DNA of 64,000 nucleotides from Mycobacterium marinum. GTDB lineage: Bacteria > Actinomycetota > Actinomycetes > Mycobacteriales > Mycobacteriaceae. Location: contig NZ_CP024190.1 in NCBI RefSeq assembly GCF_003391395.1, forward strand, positions 1,922,001 through 1,986,000, written 5' to 3'. The notes below the pieces were generated by a model. The model did no database searches, was not told the DNA's origin, and saw only the letters and a list, made by a program, of their open reading frames with translations. The position numbers and the translations under genes were made by a program. Below are positions 44,201 through 51,005 of the stretch, piece after piece; position 1 is the stretch's first letter; the number at the start of each line of letters is the position of its first letter.

Positions 44201-44615
44201 CGGCCTGCGACAGGGCGAGGAGCACCGGGTCAAGCTGGAGCGCGGGGTGGAACTGTTGATCGGCCTGGAGGCCATCTCCGAACCCGACGAGCGTGGAATG
44301 CGAACCGTCATGTGCATCATGAACGGTCAGCTGCGGCCGGTACTGGTGCGTGACCGCAGCATTGCCAGTGCGGTCCCGACCGCCGAGAAGGCCGACCGCG
44401 GCAATCCTGGACACATCGCCGCGCCGTTCGCCGGCGTGGTCAGCGTGGGCGTCGCGGTCGGGGATCGGGTGAGCGCCGGGCAAACCATCGCCACCATCGA
44501 GGCGATGAAAATGGAGGCCCCGATCACCGCGCCCAACGATGGCACCGTCGAACGGGTTGCCGTGTCGTCGACCGCCCAGGTGGAGGGCGGCGACCTGCTG
44601 GTGGTGGTGAGCTGA
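41220..44615 (+). CDS. pca: Pyruvate carboxylase
   Basis: 1131-aa single-chain enzyme carboxylating pyruvate to oxaloacetate. Biotin carboxylase (1-450) has the ATP-grasp loop KAVAGGGGRGMR and FIEMNPRIQVEHTVTEEITD; the carboxyltransferase (about 520-810) has VTDTTFRDAHQSLLATRLRT, DIFRIFDALNNL and the carbamylated Lys region VLAIKDMAGL; the carboxy-terminal biotinyl domain carries EAMKMEAP with Lys1097. Slightly longer than the 1127-aa M. tuberculosis protein. The stop codon overlaps the start of rsmD. Confidence 0.97.
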   Translation: MISKVLVANRGEIAIRAFRAAYELGVGTVAVYAYEDRNSLHRSKADESYQIGEVGHPVRAYLSVDEIVETALRAGADAIYPGYGFLSENPDLAGACAAAGITFVGPRAELLQLTGNKSRAVTAAREAGLPVLRSSAPSASVQELVAAAQSETTGLRFPLFVKAVAGGGGRGMRRVNDISALAEAIEAASREAESAFGDPTVYLEQAVLNPRHIEVQILADTQGNVIHLYERDCSVQRRHQKVIELAPAPNLPGELRDKICADAVAFARHIGYTCAGTVEFLLDQSGEYVFIEMNPRIQVEHTVTEEITDVDLVSSQMRIAAGESLEDLGLRQETVRPHGAALQCRITTEDPTNGFRPDTGRISALRAPGGAGIRLDGSTNLGAEISAHFDSMLVKLTCRGRDFSTAVNRARRAIAEFRIRGVSTNIPFLQAVLDDPDFQAGRITTAFIDERPQLLTARTSADRGTKILNYLADVTVNKPHGSRPSKVYPNDKLPQVDLDAPPPAGSKQRLVELGPEGFARWLRESPAVGVTDTTFRDAHQSLLATRLRTSGLSRVAPYLARTMPQLLSVECWGGATYDVALRFLKEDPWERLATLRAAMPNICLQMLLRGRNTVGYTPYPEVVTSSFIEEATATGIDIFRIFDALNNLESMRPAIDAVRETGSAIAEVAMCYTGDLSDPAEQLYTLDYYLRLAEQIVEAGAHVLAIKDMAGLLRAPAAHQLVTALRSRFDLPVHVHTHDTPGGQLASYVAAWHAGADAVDGAAAPLAGTTSQPALSSIVGAAAHTEYDTGLSLAAVCALEPYWEAVRKVYAPFESGLPGPTGRVYHHEIPGGQLSNLRQQAIALGLGDRFEEVEEAYAGADRVLGRLIKVTPSSKVVGDLALALVGAGVSADEFAAEPARFDIPDSVLGFLRGDLGDPVGGWPEPLRSAALAGRAPAKPVGQLTGEDHSALAAPGPKRQATLNRLLFPAPTKEFEEHREAYGDTSQMSANQFFYGLRQGEEHRVKLERGVELLIGLEAISEPDERGMRTVMCIMNGQLRPVLVRDRSIASAVPTAEKADRGNPGHIAAPFAGVVSVGVAVGDRVSAGQTIATIEAMKMEAPITAPNDGTVERVAVSSTAQVEGGDLLVVVS

Positions 44616-45166
44616 CCCGGATCATCGGTGGCGTCGCCGGCGGCCGTCGCCTCGTTGTCCCGCAGCGTGGTACCAGACCCACCACCGATCGGGTGCGCGA
44701 GTCGCTATTCAACATTCTTGCGGCGCGACGCGCGATGACCGGCCTGGCCGTGCTGGACCTGTATGCCGGTTCGGGAGCACTGGGACTGGAGGCACTCTCG
44801 CGCGGCGCGGCCGCCGCGCTGTTCGTGGAGTCCGATCAGCGCACCGCGGCCGTTCTGGCCCGCAACATCGAGGCGCTGGGGCTCGCCGGCGCGACACTGC
44901 GCCGGGGTGCGGTCGCTGCGGTCCTGGCGGGTGGCACCGCGTCGCCGTTCGACCTGATCCTGGCCGACCCGCCCTACGATGTCTCGTGCGCCGAGATCGA
45001 AGCCGTCTTGGCGGCTTTGGACTCCCACGGGTGGGTGCACCAGGCAACGGTGGCCGTCGTGGAGCGGCCGGCCACCGGTGCGGCGTTGACCTGGCCGGCC
45101 GGCTGGTCGGTGTGGCCCGAGCGGGTTTACGGCGACACCCGTTTGGAGCTGGCCGACCGGTCGTAG
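44612..45166 (+). CDS. rsmD: 16S rRNA (guanine966-N2)-methyltransferase RsmD, CTG start
   Basis: 184-aa class I methyltransferase. The conserved N-terminus TRIIGGVAGGRRLVVPQRGT and TTDRVRESLFNIL begins right after the pca stop, the SAM site is LDLYAGSGALGLEALSRGA, and the catalytic motif is ADPPYD. No ATG, GTG or TTG precedes TRIIGG in frame before a stop-free but implausible extension; the only fitting initiator is CTG at 44612, overlapping the pca TGA as CTGA. A GTG at 44693 would cut off the conserved 27 residues. Translation coupled to pca is likely; coaD is 73 bp downstream. Confidence 0.87.
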   Translation: MTRIIGGVAGGRRLVVPQRGTRPTTDRVRESLFNILAARRAMTGLAVLDLYAGSGALGLEALSRGAAAALFVESDQRTAAVLARNIEALGLAGATLRRGAVAAVLAGGTASPFDLILADPPYDVSCAEIEAVLAALDSHGWVHQATVAVVERPATGAALTWPAGWSVWPERVYGDTRLELADRS

Positions 45167-45239
45167 GCCAGCGTGTACCGTCATCGGTCATGACCGCCGG
45201 CGACCAGGCAGGCCGAAGCGACGAGGAGAAGCGGCGCAG

Positions 45240-45713
45240 ATGACGGGCGCGGTATGTCCGGGTTCGTTCGACCCGGTGACGTTGGGGCACGTCGACGTCT
45301 TCGAACGCGCCGCCGCTCAGTTCGACGAGGTGGTGGTGGCGATTCTGGTCAATCCCGCCAAGAAGGGCATGTTCGACCTCGATGAGCGGATCGCGATGAT
45401 CAAGGAGTCGACGGCTCACCTGCCCAACCTGCGGGTCGAGGCCGGGCAAGGCTTGGTGGTCGACTTCGTCAAGGCCCAGGGGATGAACGCCATCGTCAAG
45501 GGGTTGCGCACCGGCACCGACTTCGAGTACGAGCTGCAGATGGCGCAGATGAACAAACACATCGCCGGCGTCGACACATTCTTCGTCGCGACGGCGCCGC
45601 GGTATTCGTTTGTGTCGTCGTCGCTGGCCAAAGAGGTGGCGATGCTCGGCGGCGACGTCTCCGAACTGCTGCCGGAACCGGTGAACCGCCGACTGCGGGA
45701 GCGGACAAAATAG
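45240..45713 (+). CDS. coaD: Phosphopantetheine adenylyltransferase
   Basis: 157 aa, hexameric nucleotidyltransferase of coenzyme A synthesis. The class signature TxGH is at 14-17 (PGSFDPVTLGHVDVF), with KGLRTGTDFEYELQMAQMN and the SSSLAKE (ISSTxxR-like) motif later. Ends four residues earlier than the M. tuberculosis enzyme. Ribosome site GAGGAG precedes the ATG. Ends 1 bp before a strong hairpin. Confidence 0.97.
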   Translation: MTGAVCPGSFDPVTLGHVDVFERAAAQFDEVVVAILVNPAKKGMFDLDERIAMIKESTAHLPNLRVEAGQGLVVDFVKAQGMNAIVKGLRTGTDFEYELQMAQMNKHIAGVDTFFVATAPRYSFVSSSLAKEVAMLGGDVSELLPEPVNRRLRERTK

Positions 45714-45714
45714 C

Positions 45715-45749
45715 AGCGGACCTAGCCGCGGTTGGCGACTAGGTCCGCT
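45715..45749. terminator. Terminator hairpin after coaD
   Basis: A perfect 11-bp stem (45715-45725 with 45739-45749) and 13-nt loop begins 1 nt after the coaD stop codon and lies before the converging small secreted-protein gene. Confidence 0.7.
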
Positions 45750-45786
45750 CACCTGTCCACAGTGTCGAGCGACGATGCGGCCCCGA

Positions 45787-45969
45787 CTAGCGTGGGTCGA
45801 AGCAGCCGTAGAAGGTTTGCGTCGCCGTGTCGTAGCAGGTGTAGGTGCCGTAGTCGGGCTGGTGGCTGGGGGCCGCGCTGGCGGCTCCGGCCGCTGCGAA
45901 GGCGGCCAGGCCGATGGCCGAGGCCAACAGCGACATCCCGGCGAGGGCACGGATTTGGGCAGCGATCAT
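45787..45969 (-). CDS. Small secreted protein with a cysteine pair
   Basis: A 60-codon gene. Residues 1-32 form a classical signal peptide: a short start with one Arg, a hydrophobic core (MSLLASAIGLAAFAAAG) and an ASA cleavage site after residue 32. The mature 28-residue peptide begins APSHQPDYGTY and carries Cys45 and Cys56, probably disulfide-bonded, with five aromatic residues. An AGAAAGG ribosome site lies about 5 nt before the ATG. I do not recognise the family. The signal peptide plus paired cysteines argue that it is real despite its size. Confidence 0.65.
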   Translation of the reverse strand: MIAAQIRALAGMSLLASAIGLAAFAAAGAASAAPSHQPDYGTYTCYDTATQTFYGCFDPR

Positions 45970-46125
45970 AGATGCCTTTCTGTTCGGTCATCGGATGCGG
46001 GTGAGGCGAATGTCGCCGTCCAAGCAAGGTTGATGGCGCGCGCTTGGCGAAACCTTGGCACATTCTTGGTGCCCCGGGGTGCATCGGTGTCGCGGGTATG
46101 CCGGCGTTGACGGCCGGCCGCGGCG

Positions 46126-47022
46126 TCAGAAGATGATGGTCTGGTTGTGGTGCACGATGACGCGGTCCTGGCAGTGCCACAGCACGGCACGCGACAGCAC
46201 GGCGCGCTCCACGTCGGCGCCGACTCGCACCAGGTCGTGCACGGTGTCATTGTGGTCGACCCGAACGACGTCTTGTTCGATGATCGGCCCCTCGTCGAGA
46301 GCTTCGGTCACGTAGTGTGCGGTGGCGCCGATCAGCTTGACGCCACGTTCCCGGGCGCGTTTGTAAGGAGACGCGCCGGTGAAGGCGGGAAGAAACGAGT
46401 GATGAATGTTGATCAACGGGCAACCGATGGCGTCGAGAAACGTGGGGCTGAGGATCTGCATGTAGCGAGCCAGGATCACCAGATCCACGTTGCCGCTTAA
46501 CAACTGAAGTTGACGCTGTTCGGCGTCGGCGCGAGTGTCCCGAGTCACGGGGATGTGGATGAACGGCACACCGAACGGGCGCACATGGTCGGCCAGATCA
46601 GGGTGGTTGGCGATCACCATGGCAACCGACATCTCGAGTTCGCCACGTCGGTTGCGCCACAGCAGATCTAACAAGCAGTGGTCTTCCTTGGAAGCCATGA
46701 TCGCGACTCGTTTGGGTTTGGCCGCTTCAGTGAACCGGTAGTCGATGTCGAACTTGTCGGCGACGGCACTGCCGAACTCGCGCTGCAGTTCGTCGATGGC
46801 AGCGGTGAGCCCGGGTAGGTGAAAGATCGCCCGCTGCAGGAATGTTCCGCCCTCGGGGGCGGTGGAGTGCTGGTCCAGGGAAATGATGTTGGCGCCGGCC
46901 TGGGTCAGGAACGTGCTGACGGCGGCGATGATCCCAGGGTGGTCGTGGCAACGCAGTAGTAGCCGACCGATATCGGCCGGCGGCGGTGGACCGCCAGGCG
47001 GCGGTGGAAAATTCTGAGACAT
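46126..47022 (-). CDS. purU: Formyltetrahydrofolate deformylase
   Basis: 298 aa. An N-terminal ACT domain (about 18-95, RLLLRCHDHPGIIAAVSTFL) is followed by a formyltransferase-type catalytic domain (RVAIMASKEDHCLLDLLWR, INIHHSFLPAFTGA with catalytic His, GATAHYVTEALDEGPII with Asp). PurU hydrolyses 10-formyl-THF to formate and THF to balance one-carbon units. The first 15 residues are a proline/glycine run. A -10-like TATCCT lies 11 nt upstream of the ATG, so the leader is very short. Confidence 0.95.
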   Translation of the reverse strand: MSQNFPPPPGGPPPPADIGRLLLRCHDHPGIIAAVSTFLTQAGANIISLDQHSTAPEGGTFLQRAIFHLPGLTAAIDELQREFGSAVADKFDIDYRFTEAAKPKRVAIMASKEDHCLLDLLWRNRRGELEMSVAMVIANHPDLADHVRPFGVPFIHIPVTRDTRADAEQRQLQLLSGNVDLVILARYMQILSPTFLDAIGCPLINIHHSFLPAFTGASPYKRARERGVKLIGATAHYVTEALDEGPIIEQDVVRVDHNDTVHDLVRVGADVERAVLSRAVLWHCQDRVIVHHNQTIIF

Positions 47023-47055
47023 TGCCGCCGGAAAGGATACCGCCGGCGCCCTCGG

Positions 47056-48237
47056 CTAGTGACACTGATGGCCGTGTTGGTGGCCTTCGGCTTCGGGAGA
47101 GCCGCCCATCATACGCAGCATCGGCATGCCGCCACTGGTGATGAAGCGAGTCACCAGCACTGCCGCGATTCCGAGAAAGATGATGTTGAGCCAGGTGGTG
47201 TAGTTCCACGAAATGCCCGCGTGCAGGACCGTGGCGCTGCGCTGTCGAGGAATCAAGTTCGCCGCGCCAAAGATGAGTTCGATCAGGTATCCAGCGACGA
47301 CCATCGAGACATAGAAGGTGCCCAGCAGGGTCAGCATCATCTTCGTCCCGTAGTACTTCCGGTAGATGTTCAAGATCGGCAGGATCAGCAGGTCGGCGAA
47401 GATGAAGGCGATGACACCGCCGAAGCTGATGCCACCGTTCCACAGCACCGCGGCAAGTGGCACATTGCCGATCGAGCAGACGAAAGAGACGATCGCGACG
47501 ACGGGGCCAACGAGCGGTCCCCACACCACCGACAAGTTCGGATGATTCGCCAAAAAGAAGTTCTGCCAGAAAGTTTCGGGAACCCAAGCCGCGATTGCGC
47601 CGGCGATCACCAGACCGAGAACGAGGTCGCGCAGAATTGCCGCCCACTCCATCACGAACACGTGCGACACCGAGGTGAAGGCGCGGCGGGAGAACAGCCG
47701 GCGCAGAAACGAGTCCTCGCCGCCCACCGACATGTCCATGGCGGCGTGACCTTCCATGGAGCCAGCGATCCCGCGTTCGGCCTGCTCGCGGGCCGCGTCG
47801 ATGAGCCGGGTGCGTACGAACAGCCGGAACAACACGGCCAACACGATGATCATCAGCGGGCCACCGACGAACTCCGCGGCGGTGAACTGCCAGCCCATCA
47901 ACAACGCCAGGATGATGCCCAGCTCGACGACCAGGTTGGTGGAACCTATCTCAAACGCCATGGCCGCGGTGAAGTTCGCGCCCTTGCGAAACAGTGATCG
48001 TGCCAGCGCCACCGCGGCGTAGGAGCAGGACGACGAAGCGGCGCCCAGTCCGGCGGCAACCGCAAGCGTGCGCGGTTTGTCGTTGCCCATCAAAGCAACG
48101 ATCGTCGAGCGGCGCACCACGGCCTGCACCATCGCCGACAACGTGAAGCCCAAGATCAGCGCCCACAAGATTTCCCAGGTCATCGATCCGGTCAGGGCCA
48201 GTGCATGGCCGACCGCTCCCAATACTGTGCCCGCCAC
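47056..48237 (-). CDS. Predicted permease, copper-regulated (Rv2963-like)
   Basis: 393-aa polytopic membrane protein (about 8-10 helices) of the YraQ/DUF318 permease family. Each half has a membrane-embedded polar motif: GAASSSCSYAAVALARSLFRKGA and CSIGNVPLAAVLWNGGISFGG. A charged cytosolic loop separates the halves (about 145-195), and the C-terminus ends in HQHGHQCH, a likely metal-binding tail. A RicR-type operator lies 74 bp upstream; in M. tuberculosis Rv2963 belongs to the RicR copper regulon. It may move copper or a copper ligand. GTG start with GGAGG 6 nt upstream. Confidence 0.86.
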   Translation of the reverse strand: MAGTVLGAVGHALALTGSMTWEILWALILGFTLSAMVQAVVRRSTIVALMGNDKPRTLAVAAGLGAASSSCSYAAVALARSLFRKGANFTAAMAFEIGSTNLVVELGIILALLMGWQFTAAEFVGGPLMIIVLAVLFRLFVRTRLIDAAREQAERGIAGSMEGHAAMDMSVGGEDSFLRRLFSRRAFTSVSHVFVMEWAAILRDLVLGLVIAGAIAAWVPETFWQNFFLANHPNLSVVWGPLVGPVVAIVSFVCSIGNVPLAAVLWNGGISFGGVIAFIFADLLILPILNIYRKYYGTKMMLTLLGTFYVSMVVAGYLIELIFGAANLIPRQRSATVLHAGISWNYTTWLNIIFLGIAAVLVTRFITSGGMPMLRMMGGSPEAEGHQHGHQCH

Positions 48238-48310
48238 CCGGTCCTCCGTTTCGCATCATCCATACGGCAAGTCTTCATTCTGGGCCGACCCGCTCCCTTG
48301 CGGCAACATA

Positions 48311-48325
48311 TACCCTATGGGGGTA
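48311..48325 (-). promoter_or_regulatory. RicR-type copper operator upstream of the permease
   Basis: The 15-bp palindrome TACCC-N5-GGGTA matches the RicR (CsoR-family) operator of mycobacteria. On the minus strand it contains TAGGGT, a candidate -10, so a bound repressor would cover the promoter. The permease start is 74 bp away. Confidence 0.8.
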
Positions 48326-48734
48326 TCAGCGCAAGGGGGTGCCGCGGCCGGAATCCGCAGGATATGCGGCTGTTTTGGGGGGCGCATGCGGGTTCGCCTC
48401 CCGCTTGCTGGCGACCGGGCGTCCCGGCCGTCGGTGAACCGGTTGGCGGCAGCGTCGCATTGGCTGGCGATAGAGTTCCGGACGGCTGCGCAAAAGCGTT
48501 GGTACACAATGAAACACGATGTTCGAGATGGGCAATGAAGCGCGGGCGCCCGGGTGGATGTCATCGCGACCGGGCGCTGCGGTGAACGAGTCGACCGGAT
48601 CGGCATCGCCCACGCCATTTTGGCCCGATCTTCCAGACCGCGGGCGTCCAGGGGTACGCTACGGCGTTTGGGTGGGGCGTAACGAACAACGGTTACCGAC
48701 AACTTGCCGACAAACGTCGTGAAGGGACGCGGTC
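48326..48734. other. Intergenic region before the glycosyltransferase
   Basis: About 400 bp with no convincing gene. An 8-bp inverted repeat (48546-48553 with 48570-48577) could be a terminator or structural element. TACGCT at 48655-48660 with TTCCAG about 18 bp upstream is a candidate promoter for the glycosyltransferase, giving a leader of about 70 nt. Confidence 0.45.
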
Positions 48735-49997
48735 ATGAGCATCGCAACAAACGCACCGCAGCCCGTCAGGAGGCAGCGGGTCCTGTTTGTCGCCGAGGCA
48801 ACGACGCTGGCCCACGTCGTGCGACCGTTCGTCGTCGCGCTGTCGCTGGACCCGAGCCGCTATGAGGTGCATTTCGCGTGTGACCCGCGGTTCAACAAGC
48901 TGCTGGGGCCGATCCCGTTTCCCCATCACCCGATCTACACCATCCCCAGCGAGCGATTTCTTGGCAACCTGGTGCAGGGCCGTTTCTATACGACCCGGAC
49001 ATTGCGCCAGTACGTCGAGGAGGACAGCAGGGTGCTGGCCGAGGTTGCGCCGGATCTGGTCGTCGGTGACCTTCGCATTTCGCTATCGGCGAGCGCCCGA
49101 CTGGCCGGCATTCCCTACGTCGCCATCGCCAACGCCTACTGGAGTCCCTACTCGCGCCGTCGTTTTCCGCTGCCCGAGGTGTTCTGGAGCCGCCTGTTCG
49201 GTGTTCGGCTGGTCAAGCGCGCCTACCGGCTGGAGCGACCGTTGTTCTTCGCTCTGCAGTGCATGCCGCTGAATCGGGTCCGGCGCAAGCACGGATTGCC
49301 GAGCCTGGGTTTGAACCTGTGCCGCATTTTCACCGATGGCGACCAAACCCTGTACGCGGATATCCCCGAGCTGCAGCCGACCTACAACCGGCCGGACAAC
49401 CACCAGTATCTCGGCCCGGTTCTCTGGTCGCCGTCGGGGGAGACGCCGGACTGGTGGGATTCGCTGCCGGCGGACCGGCCGATCGTCTACGCGACCCTGG
49501 GTACCTCCGGGGGGCGGAATCTGTTGCAGGTGGTGTTGAACGGCCTGGCCGATCTGCCGGTGACGGTCATCGCTGCCACCGCCGACCGTAGCGACCTGGA
49601 CAATATCCCGGCCAATGCCTATGTGGCGGACTATCTGCCGGGCGAGGCGGCCGCGGCTCGCTCCGACGTGGTGATTTGCAACGGGGGCAGCCTCACGACG
49701 CAGCAGGCCCTGGTGGCTGGGGTGCCGGTGCTGGGGATCGCTAGCAACCTGGACCAGCACCTCAACATGCAGGCCATCGAGGCAGCCGGAGCGGGCTTGC
49801 TGCTGCGCACCGAGCGGCTCAAGGCTCGCTCGGTGTCGGCGGCCGTGCGCCAGCTGCTCGACCGACCTGGATACCGGCAATCCGCTCAGGAGCTCGCCGA
49901 GGTGTTCGGGCGCGAATTGGCTCGCTTTCCTCAGCATGTGGAGAGCGCTTTGCGGCGCGTATCCGAGGGCGCGGTCGCGAAATCGGCGGCCGGCTAG
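48735..49997 (+). CDS. Phenolic glycolipid glycosyltransferase, probably rhamnosyl (Rv2962c-like)
   Basis: 420-aa GT1 (UGT-like) enzyme. The N-terminal acceptor domain starts VLFVAEATTLAHVVRPFVVAL; the donor-binding half has IVYATLGTSGGRNLLQVVLNGL, YVADYLPGEAAAARSDVVICNGGSLTTQQALVAGVPVLGIASNLDQ and ends in a helix. In M. tuberculosis the orthologue Rv2962c adds the first rhamnose to the phenol. It is the only glycosyltransferase gene in the window, which predicts a monosaccharide glycolipid unless others lie elsewhere. ATG with GAAGGGA ribosome site. Confidence 0.9.
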   Translation: MSIATNAPQPVRRQRVLFVAEATTLAHVVRPFVVALSLDPSRYEVHFACDPRFNKLLGPIPFPHHPIYTIPSERFLGNLVQGRFYTTRTLRQYVEEDSRVLAEVAPDLVVGDLRISLSASARLAGIPYVAIANAYWSPYSRRRFPLPEVFWSRLFGVRLVKRAYRLERPLFFALQCMPLNRVRRKHGLPSLGLNLCRIFTDGDQTLYADIPELQPTYNRPDNHQYLGPVLWSPSGETPDWWDSLPADRPIVYATLGTSGGRNLLQVVLNGLADLPVTVIAATADRSDLDNIPANAYVADYLPGEAAAARSDVVICNGGSLTTQQALVAGVPVLGIASNLDQHLNMQAIEAAGAGLLLRTERLKARSVSAAVRQLLDRPGYRQSAQELAEVFGRELARFPQHVESALRRVSEGAVAKSAAG

Positions 49998-50096
49998 CAG
50001 GGGACGCGCCTGTCAATCAGGTCAATTAGTAGGTTTGGACCAGCGGTCGGCTCATCGGCGGTATCGGACGATTCGGTCCCCACAGATCCTCGATTC

Positions 50097-50132
50097 AAAC
50101 GTTAGTTCGATGCCGCACTGCGGCTAACGTTT
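50097..50132 (+). terminator. Two-tier hairpin between the glycosyltransferase and methyltransferase
   Basis: Outer stem AAACGTTAG/CTAACGTTT (50097-50105 with 50124-50132) and inner stem CCGC/GCGG around ACT, with a 7-nt bulge on the 5' side. It ends in TTT and sits 26 nt before the methyltransferase ATG, so it could terminate or attenuate read-through. Confidence 0.5.
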
Positions 50133-50157
50133 CTCCTCTCGGCGAAAGGAACCCTTC

Positions 50158-50955
50158 ATGGGAGCAACCGAAACTTCAAAGGCGCTGGTGTGGCGCCTCA
50201 CCGAAGAGTCATGGAACTACGGTCAGTTCCACTTCGGGAAGGATCGTCGGATGAACCGGGTCAGGGCCGTGCAACGGGCGCTCGCCGGTAGGGCGGCGCC
50301 TGTTTACCTCGAGATCGGTGTCTCCCATGGGTTTGCGTTCCGGCGAATAGCTGCCGACGAGAAGACGGCAATCGACCCCGAGTTCAAGCTGTCGGCGCGG
50401 ACCCGCAAGCTGGCCTCGGCCAAGGCGCGTGTCACCCATTACTTCGAGACGACCAGTGACGCCTTTTTCTCCAATGATGCCGGCTATCTCGAGCACAACG
50501 GTGTCGATGTGGCCTTGGTCGACGGGCTGCACACCTACAAGCAGGTAGTGCGTGATGTCGAGAACATCCTGCGCTACCTCAAGGACGACGGGGTCATCGT
50601 CCTGCACGACTGCAACCCCACGCATCCTTCGATCGCCTATCCGGCGGCGTCCTATGAAGACTTTCGTGCCGAGAACCGCTGGTGGCAGATGTTGTGGAGC
50701 GGCGACGTCTGGAAGGCGATCGTTCATCTGCGCAGCACTCGGGCGGATCTGCAGGTCGCGGTGCTCAACTGCGATTTCGGCGTCGGGATCGTGCGTAAGG
50801 GCTCGGCGGAATCGCAGTTGTCCTACACGGCGGACCAGATCGAGGCCCTCGATTACGCGGATCTGGTCGCCGACCGCGAGCGCCTACTCAACCTGAAGCC
50901 GCCCACGTATTTCGACGACTTTCTCGCATCCGACGGAATCAGCCCGAAGATCTGA
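50158..50955 (+). CDS. SAM-dependent methyltransferase of the phenolic glycolipid locus
   Basis: 265-aa class I methyltransferase of the Methyltransf_24 type. The SAM motif I is VYLEIGVSHGFAFRRIA (about 49-65); DVALVDGLHTYKQVVRDVENILRYL and GVIVLHDCNPTHPSIAYP carry the acidic and His residues common to sugar O-methyltransferases. It occupies the slot where M. tuberculosis has Rv2959c (rhamnose 2-O-methyltransferase) but does not resemble that CmcI-like protein, so it probably methylates a different hydroxyl of the sugar. ATG with AAAGGA ribosome site. The next gene converges. Confidence 0.8.
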   Translation: MGATETSKALVWRLTEESWNYGQFHFGKDRRMNRVRAVQRALAGRAAPVYLEIGVSHGFAFRRIAADEKTAIDPEFKLSARTRKLASAKARVTHYFETTSDAFFSNDAGYLEHNGVDVALVDGLHTYKQVVRDVENILRYLKDDGVIVLHDCNPTHPSIAYPAASYEDFRAENRWWQMLWSGDVWKAIVHLRSTRADLQVAVLNCDFGVGIVRKGSAESQLSYTADQIEALDYADLVADRERLLNLKPPTYFDDFLASDGISPKI

Positions 50956-51005
50956 TCGGCCGGCGACCGCCGCTCGGGCGCTGACCTGAGCGGCGGCGCC
51001 AGGAG

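Noticed and set aside
44693..45166. rsmD beginning at the GTG at 44693
   Set aside because: It would delete the conserved TRIIGG...TTDR segment that is plainly encoded upstream in the same frame.
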